DNA from: Magicicada septendecula | Taxonomy: Eukaryota > Arthropoda > Insecta > Hemiptera > Cicadidae | Length of the DNA stretch: 64,000 nucleotides | Assembly (NCBI GenBank): GCA_034769895.1 | Contig: CM068372.1 | Location: 371,337,258-371,401,257, forward strand | Reading direction: 5' to 3' | In this document: piece after piece, positions 1 to 10,695 of the stretch | How positions within the stretch are numbered: the stretch's first letter is position 1 | Layout: each line of letters opens with the position of its first letter | Notes under the pieces: generated by a model | Database searches by the model: none | Told to the model about the DNA's origin: nothing | Seen by the model: the letters and a program-made list of their open reading frames with translations, nothing else | Position numbers and translations under genes: made by a program

Positions 1-557
1 TTGTAATGGGAAATGTTTATTTAAATTCTGATAGAATCAGAGAAATATTTTGAATTTTGGGAATAAGATGTAACAAGGGAATGGTATGAAGAATGTCGAT
101 ATTGGGGCTGGATGTTTTATATTTTGTTATAATAAATAGTGTATTCATATATACGTTAGGAGTTAAGGAAAAACCAGTGCTTCTTAACGCAAACCAGCAC
201 ACAGCTAAGGGGAAACAGATCAGTTAGGGATATGGTATTATACAAGGCCACTATTTGATTTTAATTTGATGTTTCAGTCTGGTGATGCTGTGGCGGCGGT
301 CCTGAGCTGGCCTGCGCGTCAGAGCAGGAGCGTCAAGTGCCTGACTGGCCTTGCGGTGTTGGGATCTTGAGAGAGAAGTCCAGTAAGGTCATTCAGGTGC
401 AGTCACAGTCACTGGATCAAGGGGTAAGTTAACTATTTTTTTTTATAAACCGTAAAGGGGGTTGTGGCGACATATCCTGACTGATCCCTTTAGGAAGTAT
501 GAGAGTGTCAATGAGAGTTTTTATGCTTCGGCATAAAACCTCTCATTGAGGGGGTAT
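1..557 (+). mobile_element. 3' internal part of a non-autonomous LTR retrotransposon (partial)
   Basis: From about position 150 this stretch aligns by eye with 44140-44536 (internal region just before a 3' LTR) and, reversed, with 10140-10500. Shared landmarks are the block around 'cttcttaacgcaaaccagc', the block 'tgtggcggcg', a block ending 'ttgtggcgacatatcctg', a hairpin, and a G-run polypurine tract (about 549-554) next to the LTR. I see no coding potential. The 5' part of the element lies outside the window. Confidence 0.8.
509..548 (+). other. Conserved hairpin with a UUCG loop upstream of the polypurine tract
   Basis: An 18-base arm (509-526) pairs with 531-548 with one mismatch across a TTCG loop closed by C-G, the stable cUUCGg tetraloop. 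The G-rich tract and the LTR start follow at once. Homologous hairpins lie at 44488-44527 and 10150-10191 (minus). Confidence 0.8.
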
Positions 558-1731
558 TGTAACGGGACATTTCAGTCCACATAGTGGTTTGGGAGGAAAA
601 CAAATATAAATTTTATTGTTAATTCAAAAGTATAAATAATAATGGTAGAGTTTTGTAACGACGCAGGCAAGTGCATAAAATCATATCAAGGTCAACATTG
701 TAGACGCAAAAACAACAATTATATTTAGCCAAACGAACTTTGACCGATGAAGTCACCAGTTACATAACAGCCAAGCCTATAAAGACGTCACTTGGAATGT
801 AGTGTGTAATTCGCCTCGCCTTGAAAACTGGTTCGTCATATTCAGAAGACAATAAGATTTGGTCACATGATCCCCTCTCCATCTCAGAAAATAAATATTA
901 CATTCGTCTCAGTCACGTATTACGGCTAGTGCTGGCCGGTTACAGATAAAAGTTCCGAAACGAAATCGCGGGTGCACCCAAACAAAAAATGTAAAAGTAT
1001 TAACAAAATCGGATCGGAATTGCAAAATATTAGTTAACAGTTATGATGTAGAAGTACGTTATTTCAGCAAAGTGCGTGAGACCAAGAAATAGCAGGAATG
1101 ATCGAAAGTGCACAGTAAGATGGACTCACCTGTTGTAACAAGATAAGTAATAGAACGAGGCATCATATAAATTCTTCAGTCAAGCCTAAATAAATTCAAA
1201 ACCATTATAAATTTTGTTAAAAGAAATGTTTTACTAAAACGAGCTCAAAAGGGGAATATAAAATATGTACCGCATGAAAGTGTGCGTGGTTGCGTGAATG
1301 GAAAGAATCTATATTTAAGAAGTGCTGGGTTGTGATCTATTATATATATATATATATATATATAATTTAATTTGATGATTTATTATACTGTATTTTAGTG
1401 GGAGAGTAAAATGTTGATGGTAATAATTACTTTTAACTTGATTTTATAAATTGCGCCTCATGGCCGAGAAGATGTTTTCATTTTTTCGAAGTAGGATTCA
1501 ATGTACAAGTGTTATGAGTAAAATAAAGGGAGAATGTTATTGGTAAACAAAAAATATATATGAGTAATTTATTGAAAATAATCCGTTCTGCTATTTCTGT
1601 TCGCCTAACCGAATCTGGCCCGAAGGTAAGTAAATTTGGTACCTAATAAAGATTGGCGTCCGGACAATGGACGAATAAAGTAAACAAAATTAAATAATTC
1701 AAAATCTATAAAAAGGAAATATATTACAACA
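558..1731 (+). mobile_element. 3' LTR of the element entering from the left edge
   Basis: It starts TGTAACGGGACA directly after the polypurine tract. It appears to end ATTACAACA at 1731. The last ~130 bp resemble the U5 end of the LTR at 39166-40449: a 'cccg-aggtaa' block, then 'tggcg', then an AT-rich terminus ending ACA. The 3' boundary is inferred from that resemblance. The partner LTR and target duplication cannot be checked because the left half is missing. A (TA)n run lies inside. Confidence 0.65.
1339..1364. repeat. (TA)n microsatellite
   Basis: Uninterrupted TA dinucleotides inside the LTR. Confidence 0.95.
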
Positions 1732-2104
1732 ACTGTGAAGCATACTGTGTTTTTGACTTGTTCAAAGGTGAATTTGTATCAATGTTTTCTCAAGATACTC
1801 AAAATAAAAACATGAAAATGGTTTTGGGTTTCAAAAAAAGCAACCTATATATGGTAACATAAAGTCTGCTGAAAAATTCATATTGTTGACTCGTTTCATG
1901 TTAGTTCAGTTAGGATAGGAACTGCTGACTAAGTGCATTCTGTTCGTTATGCCTCTTTGTTAGAGAACATTATCTTAACATTGTACAGCTGAGATGGGTA
2001 AATAATGTTGAACAAATTTAATGCAATGATGCAATAATCCAATAATGTATTGCTGTTAAGTGGAACAAGTTTAATAGGTCATATGCTGACTGGAGTAGCA
2101 CATA
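1732..2104. other. Unassigned AT-rich flank
   Basis: Sequence between the LTR end and the Tigger element. No ORF, RNA gene or recognisable repeat seen. Confidence 0.6.
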
Positions 2105-4642
2105 CAGTGGAAATCGGTTAACACGAAATGACGGGGACCAGTTATTTTTTTCGTGTAAACCGAATTTCGCGTTAAGCGAACAAAAAGTGAAACAAAATGA
2201 GGAAGTGAACAAATAGTGTACTGTAGATTATTTATTGTACTGTCTAGTAAAATGCAACAAATACAACCTTTTATTTATCCTCATGGTTTATTATTGTTAA
2301 TTTTTCTTAAAAATATTATTAGCTGTTCTAAATTTAGTCCTATGATTTAGGTTTTCTTATAGACTACTGTATGTCTTTCAACTTTACCGTAGTTTTCATG
2401 TTTATCTTTATTTAAAATAATCCGTTTTCTTTTGCACACAATTTTGCACTATTTTATTTTTAACAAATTGTTCTAATTTATCAACGTGTTCAAACATTTC
2501 ACCTTCCGAGTTGGCTTCAAAATATCGACGAACACAGCTCAGCAACGAAAGCATATCGGTAGCGGTAGGAACATTTTCACTATCATTTTCCGTGTCAAGT
2601 TCGTCGTCACTATCATCACCTTCACAGTTGTCAACTTGCACTGTTTCCACGATATCGGTATCTGTTAATACGGGAGCCGTAGTTACGTTCTCGTCGACAG
2701 TCACGCACTCATTTAGAGAAATTGAAACATTTAATACAGATGACACACGATTAAACATTTCAGATAGTGTAGGATCAATTTAATTTTCTTCGGGTTGTTC
2801 AGTTTCTGAATTCAAAATGAATCGAGCATGAGCGAAACAATTTTGAATTGTTGTAGGCGTCACGAGGTTCCACGCTGTTCTTAACAAGTTACAAGCATCC
2901 AGAACATTTATACAGAAATCTTTTTTCCCCTCAATAGTGGCCAAGTATTTCCGCACAAGTAACTTTCTGTACTGAAATTTTAAATTTTGAATAATACCTT
3001 GATCACAAGGTTGTAGGACACTAGTCATGTTCGGTGGTAGAAAAACAAGTTTAGTTGCCATCAATTTTAGGTCACATGGGTGGGCAGGACAGTTGTCAAT
3101 AATTAACACAATTTTCCTCTTCTGAGAAGTGAAATGTTTTTCTAACGAAACCAGCCATTCGGTAAAAATTTTAGACGTCATCCATGCTCATTTGTTAGCT
3201 GGATTCTACTGGCAACTTTTTAACATTTTTAAAACAGTGCGGCTTTAAACTTTTTCCTATAACAAGTAACGGAAGTTTTTCTGACCCATCAGCATTGCAA
3301 CCTACCATCACTGTCACTCTCTCTTTGGACTTTTTACCACCAAAGCACTGCTCCCCTTTGAATGAAAGTGTTTTATCGGGCATACAATGGAAAAATAGTC
3401 CTGTTTCATCGGCATTGAAAATATCCTTACGTGGATAGTCTTTTAAAATTGCAGGCAGCGTAGATTGCAACCACGATGATGTCATTTCTTGTGACACCTG
3501 TCTTGATTCGCCACAGATGTTTTTAAAGGTTATGCCATTTCGTTTTTTAAACCTTTCTAGACAGCCAGGATTTGCAGTGAAATTTAAGTTCATCTGTTCA
3601 GCAAAAACGTTTGCTTTCTCCATCAGTAGTGGTCCAGAAATAGGACCATCTTGTGATCTTGCTTGCTTAAACGAAACAAGAAGAGCAGCCTCTAAGTTTT
3701 CGTGGTTTGCCTTATGGAACGTTTTCTGCCTGGTTCAAACTTGCCCGACTCATACAGTTCTAAAGTTTTATCTGTATTTTTTATAATCGTGGATAACGTC
3801 GAGTTTGGTATACCGAATGTTTTACAGATTTCTGTTTTAGTTCGAATACCCTCATTAACAGCTTGGAGTTCAACTTTTTTTTTTTCTAAAGAGAGGGCAC
3901 TTTGTTTACGCACTTTCTTCTCCATTTTACTTCCGGACTGCAAAAACGAAATTTACGAAAGCGTAACTTCACTTAACACATACACGTCACACGCTTAACG
4001 TCACTTAACTGGCTGTAAAAGACTAAGAAGTTTGTACAGTAAAAAAGTAAACAGTTAATCCTCACAACTGAGTAAATTTTTTACAATAAAATGTTATCGG
4101 TACCGTACCACAAACTTTACCACCGCTGTACATGCACAGAATACAACTGAACTGAACTCACCACACCCTATAGAGTAGGTAGTTAATGTAAGCGATAACG
4201 GTTTATTTGTGGTCAATGAACAACACATTTGGTGCTGAAGGAGAGGCTATGGTTTCTCGTAAACAACGGTACACTGTATACAGTATGTACTGTAAATAGA
4301 ACTTGGTACTGAAGACAAAACAAAACAGGTAGACAAAACAAACTATGGTCACTACCTGCTCTTTCTCTTTTAGAGATGAAGAATGGATTCCTGTACATCG
4401 AAAACAAGCTTTTGGGCGTACTTGTGTGGCTTTATTTTGTATGCAGTTACTTAAAAGCCAGCCAACAAAAAATTATTTTTAACAAAAATGTTTCATGTTA
4501 ACCGATATTTTTCAGGTAAACCTTTCGTGTTAACCATACAAATAATACACTGTACATAACAAACGGCGATCGGTACCTGAGTGGTATTTCGTGTTAACCG
4601 ATATTTTGTGGTAACCGTTTTCGCGTTAAACGATTTCCACTG
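2105..4642 (-). mobile_element. Decayed pogo/Tigger DNA transposon
   Basis: Terminal inverted repeats begin CAGTGGAAATCGGTTAACAC at 2105 and end in the complementary GATTTCCACTG at 4642. Both are flanked by TA (2103-2104 and 4643-4644), the target duplication of the pogo/Tc1-mariner superfamily. The transposase lies on the minus strand and is broken. Sub-terminal copies of the motif CGTGTTAACC occur several times near the right end (about 4494-4625) and related copies near the left end, as expected for multiple transposase-binding sites. Confidence 0.92.
2408..3943 (-). pseudogene. Tigger-like transposase, frameshifted
   Basis: Transposase of the DDE superfamily (CENP-B/jerky-like), which would cut and paste the surrounding element. 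Order along the protein: an N-terminal helix-turn-helix segment (3692-3943, with 'ICKTFGIPNSTLS'), a second DNA-binding part with 'RFKKRNGI', then the DDE domain. The three catalytic aspartates are visible in 'NADETG' (first, 3195-3623), 'IIDNCPAHP' (second) and 'QPCDQG' (third, both in 2780-3181). An acidic C-terminal tail follows (2408-2758). The reading frame shifts between the N-terminal and first DDE segments (about 3625-3690) and again near 3182-3195, where there is also an in-frame stop. Another stop at 2780-2782 separates the tail. All three catalytic residues survive, but the gene cannot be translated as one protein. Confidence 0.9.
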
Positions 4643-4971
4643 TAGTTATGATGCAAATTTTAAATTAATGGTTGTAATGTTTTAAACGATAAGGCCCCAA
4701 TATTCACTTACCTTACATCTTCAAAAGACCCCGTAAAATCCTAAAAGCTCTGGTCACCACCACATTCTGACAGGAGGCGGAATGTGGAAACCGCAACACT
4801 GTCCCATGAAAACAACTTCAAAACCCAAATTTCCACTTAAAAGAACTTTCCCAGACTCATTTAGATGAACTCGCTGAGCACAGGTTAGGTTAAGGCGAGG
4901 TGACGTTTGAAATAACTTAACTCATATACATTGTTAGGCAAATAAACACATTTATTATCATTTGCTATTGT

Positions 4972-5377
4972 TGTAACTTTACGAGATAAAAAGAAGATGA
5001 AACGATTTACCTTATTATTACTTTATTGGTATTTACCTCTTAATATTCAGAAGTTCCCAAAAGTCCCGAGTCACCACCACATTTTTATGGAGGAAATGTG
5101 GAAACCATTCACACTCCCCAAAGCAACAATTTAGTAAATAAAACAACTTAACCAAAATCCAGGGCCGTCTAGACGAACATATTGACACAGACATAGGGTT
5201 ATGGGTAGAGTGCCGTAGTAATTAAACTAACACATTATTATGACAAAATCTTATGGTTTTTATTTCAATAAAATTAAAATGTATCAGTTTCGTTGCAACC
5301 ACGTATAAAACTATTTACTACCCAATAATACAAAATATTACTAAATACGCAAATCAGTACTTTATACCCCCTCCCCT

Positions 5378-5445
<68 letters not shown>

Positions 5446-7012
5446 ATTTACTGAGATCTCATCTTGTTCTAATTTTGTTTTTTGTAACTTTAAACTGGTT
5501 CTGATTTAACTTGGTTTCAATTTAAGAAAGTCAATTTTGAACTTATCTGGCTTATGTAGACAAGTCTCCTGTTGGTTACACCATTTGTTGCGAGACACTT
5601 TTCTGAGAAAACACCAAAATGAACGTATCAAAACTTTTATATCTTATTCACATTTTGCTTGTTTGTTACTGCTCCATCACATTTTTTAACATAATTTTCG
5701 GTAGGCCTACCTCGACTGCACGAGGGCACTATTGCAATACGACCGTATGGTTCGGGGTGTTGGTTGGACACTCTCTCTTCACTTTCATTTGGTGCCACAA
5801 TTCCATTCAACTACACCTTCACAACCAGTTTTCGTTAGTTTTCTTCACCCGACACCTTATAACCTATACAATAATACAAAAAACGCCGTCTACCCAAACA
5901 TATCTCTGTATCTAAGTAGGCCTAACTTATAACAACATTTTTTTATAAGCATCCATTGCCAGGGTCGCCACTTGTAACTTTACGAGATAAAAAGAAGATG
6001 AAACGATTTACCCTATTATTACTTTATTGGTACTTACCTCTTAATATTCAGAAGTTCCCAAAAGTCCCGAGTCACCACCACATTTTTATGGAGGAAATGT
6101 GGAAACCATTCACACTCCCCAAAGAAACAATTTAGTAAATAAAACAACTTAACCAAAATCCAGGGCCATCTAGACAAACGTATTGACACAGAGATAGGGT
6201 TATGGGTAGAGTGGCGTAATAATTAAACTAACACATTATTATGACAAAATCTTATGGTTTTTATTTCAATAAAATAAAAATGTATTGGTTTCATTGCAAC
6301 CATGTATAAAACTATTTACTACCCAATAATACCAAATATTACTAAATACGCAAATCAGTACTTTACACTCCCTCCCCTTTGTTTCTCTATACTCTCTCTC
6401 TCTCTTTATTTACTGAGATCTCATTTTGTTCTAATTTTGTTTTTTGTAACTTTAAATTGGTTCTGATTCAATTTTGAACTTATCTGGCTTATGTAGGCGA
6501 GTCTCCTGTTGGTTACACCATTTGTTGCGAGACACTTTTCCGAGAAAACACCAAAATGAACGTTTCAAAACTTTTATATCTTATTCACATTTTGATTGTT
6601 TGTTACTGCTCCATCACATTTTTTTAACATAATTTTCGGTAGGCCTACCTCGACTCCCCGAGGGCACTATTGCAATACGACCATACGGTTCGGCAGTTGG
6701 TTGGAGACTCTCTCTCTCTCTTCACTTTCATTTGGTGCCACAATTCCATTCAACTACACCTTCGCAACCAATTTTCGTCGGTTTTCTTCACCCGTCCCAT
6801 CTTGGTGGATTTACGTCACTTATTTTTCCGTTGACCAGCATGGCACCATTTGGCCGGCCGCACCCAGACATCGAACTATTTCATCGTAAACAAATGTCTA
6901 ACTGGTGACTAATCATGACTTCACCAGCTAAAAATATAACTTGTTACATAATATTATATGTCTCGTAAAACTTTGTATATAAAACTTGTCACCAAAATTT
7001 TGTCCCGTTACA
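4972..7012 (-). mobile_element. Nested solo LTR with internal ~1 kb duplication
   Basis: It begins TGTAACTTTACGAG at 4972 and ends GTCCCGTTACA at 7012. The 4-bp target duplication is TTGT (4968-4971 and 7013-7016). The block from 4972 to about 5970 repeats from 5971 onward, starting again with 'ttgtaactttacgag' and running through the same 'cccgagtcaccaccac' and 'acctcgact' landmarks. This suggests a tandem duplication inside the LTR. The first copy holds a long (TC)n, the second only a short one. Confidence 0.8.
5383..5441. repeat. (TC)n microsatellite
   Basis: About 29 TC units inside the nested LTR. The paralogous unit near 6390-6405 keeps only a few. Confidence 0.97.
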
Positions 7013-7354
7013 TTGTTGGTTTTGTAAACAAAAATCATTTCATTTTCATTACAATGGAAAATGATTATTATTCAAGTTGATCATATTATATATATAAATT
7101 TATCAAAAACTGAAATTTGTTACAAAAGAAATAAAAACTGAAATTTATGCACTTCCCAGGCCAAAGTCACATACAAAACTTCCACGCGGTCCAAAGTTCT
7201 GTTTCTCATACACAAAAATCTGCCTTTTTATTATGCTGTAACTTTATTAATTTTGGATATTTGACCCGCTACAATGCTATATAAATCTATGTCCCATTAC
7301 ATGGTGGCAATCTATGGAGAGAAGCACAACTATAATGCAAATCATATTTTTTAG

Positions 7355-7569
7355 TGTATGGGAAACCAACGCTGTCAATGCATTTGTATGAAAAGCAAAC
7401 TAAAAAGTGCAGTAGGCAAAAAAAAGTTTCAGACATATTAATAAATAAATCGTTCAAAAATAATCTGAAGAGGTTATACTGTGATGTGTCATATGGAGAT
7501 AAGCATACTTGTACAGAAGTGATACAGATGATAAAGAGTCAGAATAGTGTTGAGAGTGACAGTGAATGA
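7355..7569 (+). CDS. Short unidentified ORF, possible terminal exon
   Basis: Open for about 70 residues, basic in the middle (KQTKKCSRQKK) and ending acidic (SVESDSE) at a TGA. I do not recognise it. It is preceded by a T-rich stretch and AG (7346-7354) that could act as a splice acceptor, and followed by an AT-rich stretch that could be a 3' UTR. No ATG opens the frame, which favours a partial exon or a chance ORF over a complete gene. It lies 50 bp from the target site of the old solo LTR. The repeat setting makes a degraded transposon fragment an equally good explanation. Confidence 0.22.
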
Positions 7570-7944
7570 ACACAAAAGTTTCATTGTGTTTACTTTTTTT
7601 TTATGTTTTACTAAGTGTTTTAGTAAGTGCACCTTTGTTGATGTTTAATATTATGCAAGTGTATAAATTATTTTTATTTATAAGTGTGTTTATAATTGTG
7701 TATAACAACACCAAGTAACAGAATGTACATTTTAGACAAATTAATATATTTATAATTGATTCTTTATCTACTTTGAATACCTTTAACATTGGCAGTTTTA
7801 AATTCAGAGTCGACTTAGAATCAAAAACTGTATATTATACTATAGTAGACTACCATTTATCAATTACAGGCAACGTGGATTATCAGCACCAGTATCCAGT
7901 GCAGCCTCATGAAATAATTTTTAACAGCATATTGGCTTCTAGAC
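7570..7944. other. AT-rich stretch without recognised feature
   Basis: No ORF of note, no repeat recognised. It could be the 3' UTR of the preceding ORF if that is real. Confidence 0.5.
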
Positions 7945-7968
7945 CAGTGGTTCTCAACTTGGGGGTCC
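7945..7968 (+). repeat. hAT-like terminal inverted repeat (single end)
   Basis: CAGTGGTTCTCAACTTGGGG followed by GTCC matches the typical start of hAT (Charlie-type) elements. I found no matching inverted end before 8400, so this is probably a truncated, non-autonomous copy. The following ~430 bp, up to the (TA)n tract, show no coding potential. Confidence 0.6.
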
Positions 7969-8404
7969 ACGAAATATGAGAAGGAGGTCCGCACAAAAAC
8001 GTTCAATTATTAATAAATTTTTACTAACAGCTCTTAAATAATTAAACACTTTTAGTTAATTACACAACCCGTTAAATATATGTAATTAGACTATTTTAAC
8101 AAATAATAAATAATGTTTAAGTAACTTTTAACTTAGATGCGTAATAACAATGTATTGTTTCAGTGGGAATTATTTCTCTCGCTAAAGTGATATTTCGGGT
8201 GGTCAAAAGGTCAAAATGTGATTGTATTGCTGTCTATTAATTTAAAAAAAAAAATTACTGTCTGTGAGTATAAAAGCGTTTCAATTTAAACAGGAATTTG
8301 CAACTGTTTTTGTTAATATATTGTACAATTATATTATTCGCATATATGTATTTATATCATTTATGTAGTAGCCATATAAATATAATTATACAAACCATTG
8401 AGGT

Positions 8405-8405
<1 letters not shown>

Positions 8406-8444
<39 letters not shown>
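8406..8444. repeat. (TA)n microsatellite at the PLE end
   Basis: Continuous TA units immediately outside the 3' end of the minus-oriented PLE arm. The other PLE palindrome also has AT runs at its outer ends (about 21040-21070 and 26660-26679). Confidence 0.95.
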
Positions 8445-8446
<2 letters not shown>

Positions 8447-8451
<5 letters not shown>

Positions 8452-8684
8452 TCAATCACTTTCTGCTACAGTCCGTTTCTTGATGTATATAATACATTTA
8501 ATATTTATAATTAAATTTACCTCAAGATGTTATTTTTCTATTTGGAACATGTTTCGAGAGTTCCTGTTCTCTCATCTTCAGCCTTCGCGATCTTGTTTCT
8601 GGTGAAGTATTTGTGTGTTGGCTGCTGGATTCTATTAAGGTTGTTTGTTGGTCTTTAGTATCCCAAAGTTGTATTATTGTGTGT
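8447..8684 (-). mobile_element. PLE 3' fragment, left arm of an inverted pair (outer part)
   Basis: Reverse complement of the block found at 15560-15770, 20408-20560 and 26490-26660, and direct copy of 21066-21310. It holds the 'caacatcttgaggtaaattt'-type end, the hammerhead motif, and the C-terminal coding stretch of the PLE GIY-YIG protein (translating to 'THKYFTR.KI'). The arm is cut at 8684/15296 by an LTR element and resumes at 15300-15425. Confidence 0.85.
8544..8583 (-). ncRNA. Hammerhead ribozyme motif in PLE (family A)
   Basis: On the minus strand the core box CTGAAGA (CUGANGA with N7 = A) is followed by a short stem II (GAGAG with CTCTC), then GAAAC and a self-complementary ACATGT stem III. 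Stem I is only two clear pairs (GG with CC), so activity is uncertain. The architecture matches the better-formed motifs at 17909-17950 and 51902-51943. Confidence 0.65.
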
Positions 8685-10139
8685 TGTTGAGAAACAAACT
8701 AAATCGAAATAAATAAATTAAATTACAACTGCCAGAACCTTACCTGCGATCTTTTTTCGCTTACTTACCTTTTTATAAAACACCAATCAGAAGCCCAGAG
8801 TCGCCACGATGTTTTAGGCTATACATCGAAACCTTTACACTCTTCCTTAATAAAACAAAAGGGATAATTTTGCAATCTGACTACCCCCCAATTCAGAAGA
8901 TGCCCGGGAACGTTAGACGAATTTTTCAGCACAGAACACTAGGAAGTGGTAACGACGAAATAACTACAACTAACACATGGTTATACGAAAACAAACCTTT
9001 TAATTTATTCTATCATTTTTTCATACTCCTTCAAATTTATGGATTACTCATCTTTTCTCTCAAAATTAAATTATTACTGTTACTTTATATATGAATAACA
9101 CAAAACGTTTACTTTGACTTTTTTTTTCTTTTTACTTATTCTAACCCTTAATTTAAATAAGACAACCCAGCTTGCTACATTCTCACACTCATACCTTTAT
9201 AACCCCCATTTATTTTATTTAGAGTGCTCTTTTAATTTAGAATAATTATATCGGGAAATTGCTCGTCGGTTACTTAACTTTGGGCGTTCCTCTCTTTGTC
9301 ACGTGCCGCACTAGATATATGTCCGAATGTTCTGTCAGTTCAATGCATTTTAATTTTCCCTTCTTCCCACCACTTACTTCATTCTGAGATAGTGCCGCAC
9401 TAGATATATGTCCGAATGTTCTGTCAGTTCAATGCATTTTAATTTTCCCTTCTTCCCTCCACTTACTTCATTCTGAGATATCGGGTCACTTATTTATGTC
9501 TGACTGTCACTGTCACAGTTAAAAGAAATATTTAGTGCACACGAGTTCTTTTCTCCACCCGGCCAGGTAAAAAGTGTTAGTCAAACTGGTTTTACTATTT
9601 TCACATTTTAGATAAAAATTTAGCCCGGCCGGTGACGCACGCCACTATTCGCGTCCGTTGCATGTAGTTGTTAATCATCGACTCCCTCACACCTGCGAAA
9701 CAGGCTCCCCACTACCCTGGTTGTTCAATAGGAAAGCACTGCCTTCATGCTACGAAGTTTTCATCGTCTTTCACAGTGTATAGATTTGTCTATAGGCCAC
9801 GTGTTCTAGAGTTGTCAAACGGAGACAATATAGGAGGCTTTGGTGGGAGGAGCCTTTACTGGTTTCCGCCGTCTTAAAAGCACATGGCACTAAGTTCTTA
9901 CTGTTTTAATGTTTAGATGTAATAGCGATGCGCCGTCTAGTGCGTGTGCGTCTCTGTACGTGACAAACACTGAATTTACAAGCGAGTGTCACATTCTTCA
10001 CCTACACTCCATTCAAAAGTTTATATTCCTGTTCTTTGTTCGAATACGACCGTAGTTCGCATGGGACTTGCAATGTTGACCACAAACAAGTTTAAATAAA
10101 TTTAATAAAAAATAAAATCCCCCTTTTTGCCCCATTACA
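8685..10139 (-). mobile_element. 3' LTR of the 8685-15295 element
   Basis: A 1455-bp LTR. Read on the minus strand it starts TGTAATGGGGC at 10139, just after a C-run on the plus strand (the polypurine tract), and ends CTCAACA at 8685. The segment 9957-10139 is nearly identical to 15113-15295. Confidence 0.88.
9304..9480. repeat. Tandem duplication, two ~89-bp units
   Basis: The unit starting 'tgccgcactagatatatgtc' at 9304 repeats at 9393 with almost no difference, inside the LTR. Confidence 0.92.
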
Positions 10140-10149
10140 ATACCCCCCC

Positions 10150-10191
10150 CAATGAGAGGTTTTATGCCCAAAAGCATAAAAACTCTCATTG
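10150..10191 (-). other. Conserved hairpin next to the polypurine tract
   Basis: CAATGAGAGTTTTTATGC pairs with GCATAAAACCTCTCATTG (minus strand) with one mismatch. The loop is TTTTGG rather than TTCG. Same place relative to the LTR as the hairpins at 509-548 and 44488-44527. Confidence 0.8.
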
Positions 10192-10695
10192 CTAACCTTA
10201 AGAGGATCGGTGAGGATATGGTGCCAACAACCCCCCATTAATTTCTAAACACATCATGGGTAAACTACCCCCCTAGCTCGGCGACTATGGCTGCACCTGA
10301 ACGAGATTACTGGACTTCTCTGATCGAGATCCCAACACCATAAAATCGGACAGATACTCACCATAGTACCCCTAACCTTCTATCACTCCGCCCAAAAAAT
10401 TAAAACACTGGCCTTATACCATACCAGATCCTCAACCGATATGTTCCCCCTTACATGTATACTGGGTTGCCTTTAGCAAGTACTGGGTGCGTACACATAC
10501 TCATTATTACTGAATATAGTATCTACATTCCATTTCTTGCTTTCAAATTTCAAAATAATTTCTGTTTTATTTTCAATTTCTTTTCTCAAATTTCATCTAC
10601 ATTGTTTTTCCAAATCAAAATAAATCTAACAAATCAGATTAAATCATTTAAATTCTGTTCCAAATTTAATCTAAGTCCAATAACAAAGTGTTATA

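Larger units (their letters stand above)
4673..7301 (-). mobile_element. Older solo LTR, interrupted by a nested solo LTR
   Basis: On the plus strand it begins TGTAATG at 4673 and ends CCCATTACA at 7301. Both sides carry the 4-bp duplication TGGT (4669-4672 and 7302-7305). Without the nested insertion it is about 585 bp. Its left part (4690-4970) is a diverged relative of the nested LTR, sharing the 'tcaccaccaca' and 'aatgtggaaacc' blocks. Minus orientation is inferred because LTRs here start TGTAA(C/T)GGG when read on the minus strand. Confidence 0.75.

Noticed and set aside
5253..5504. 83-codon ORF with a Ser-Leu repeat
   Set aside because: Frame through the (TC)n tract inside a solo LTR.
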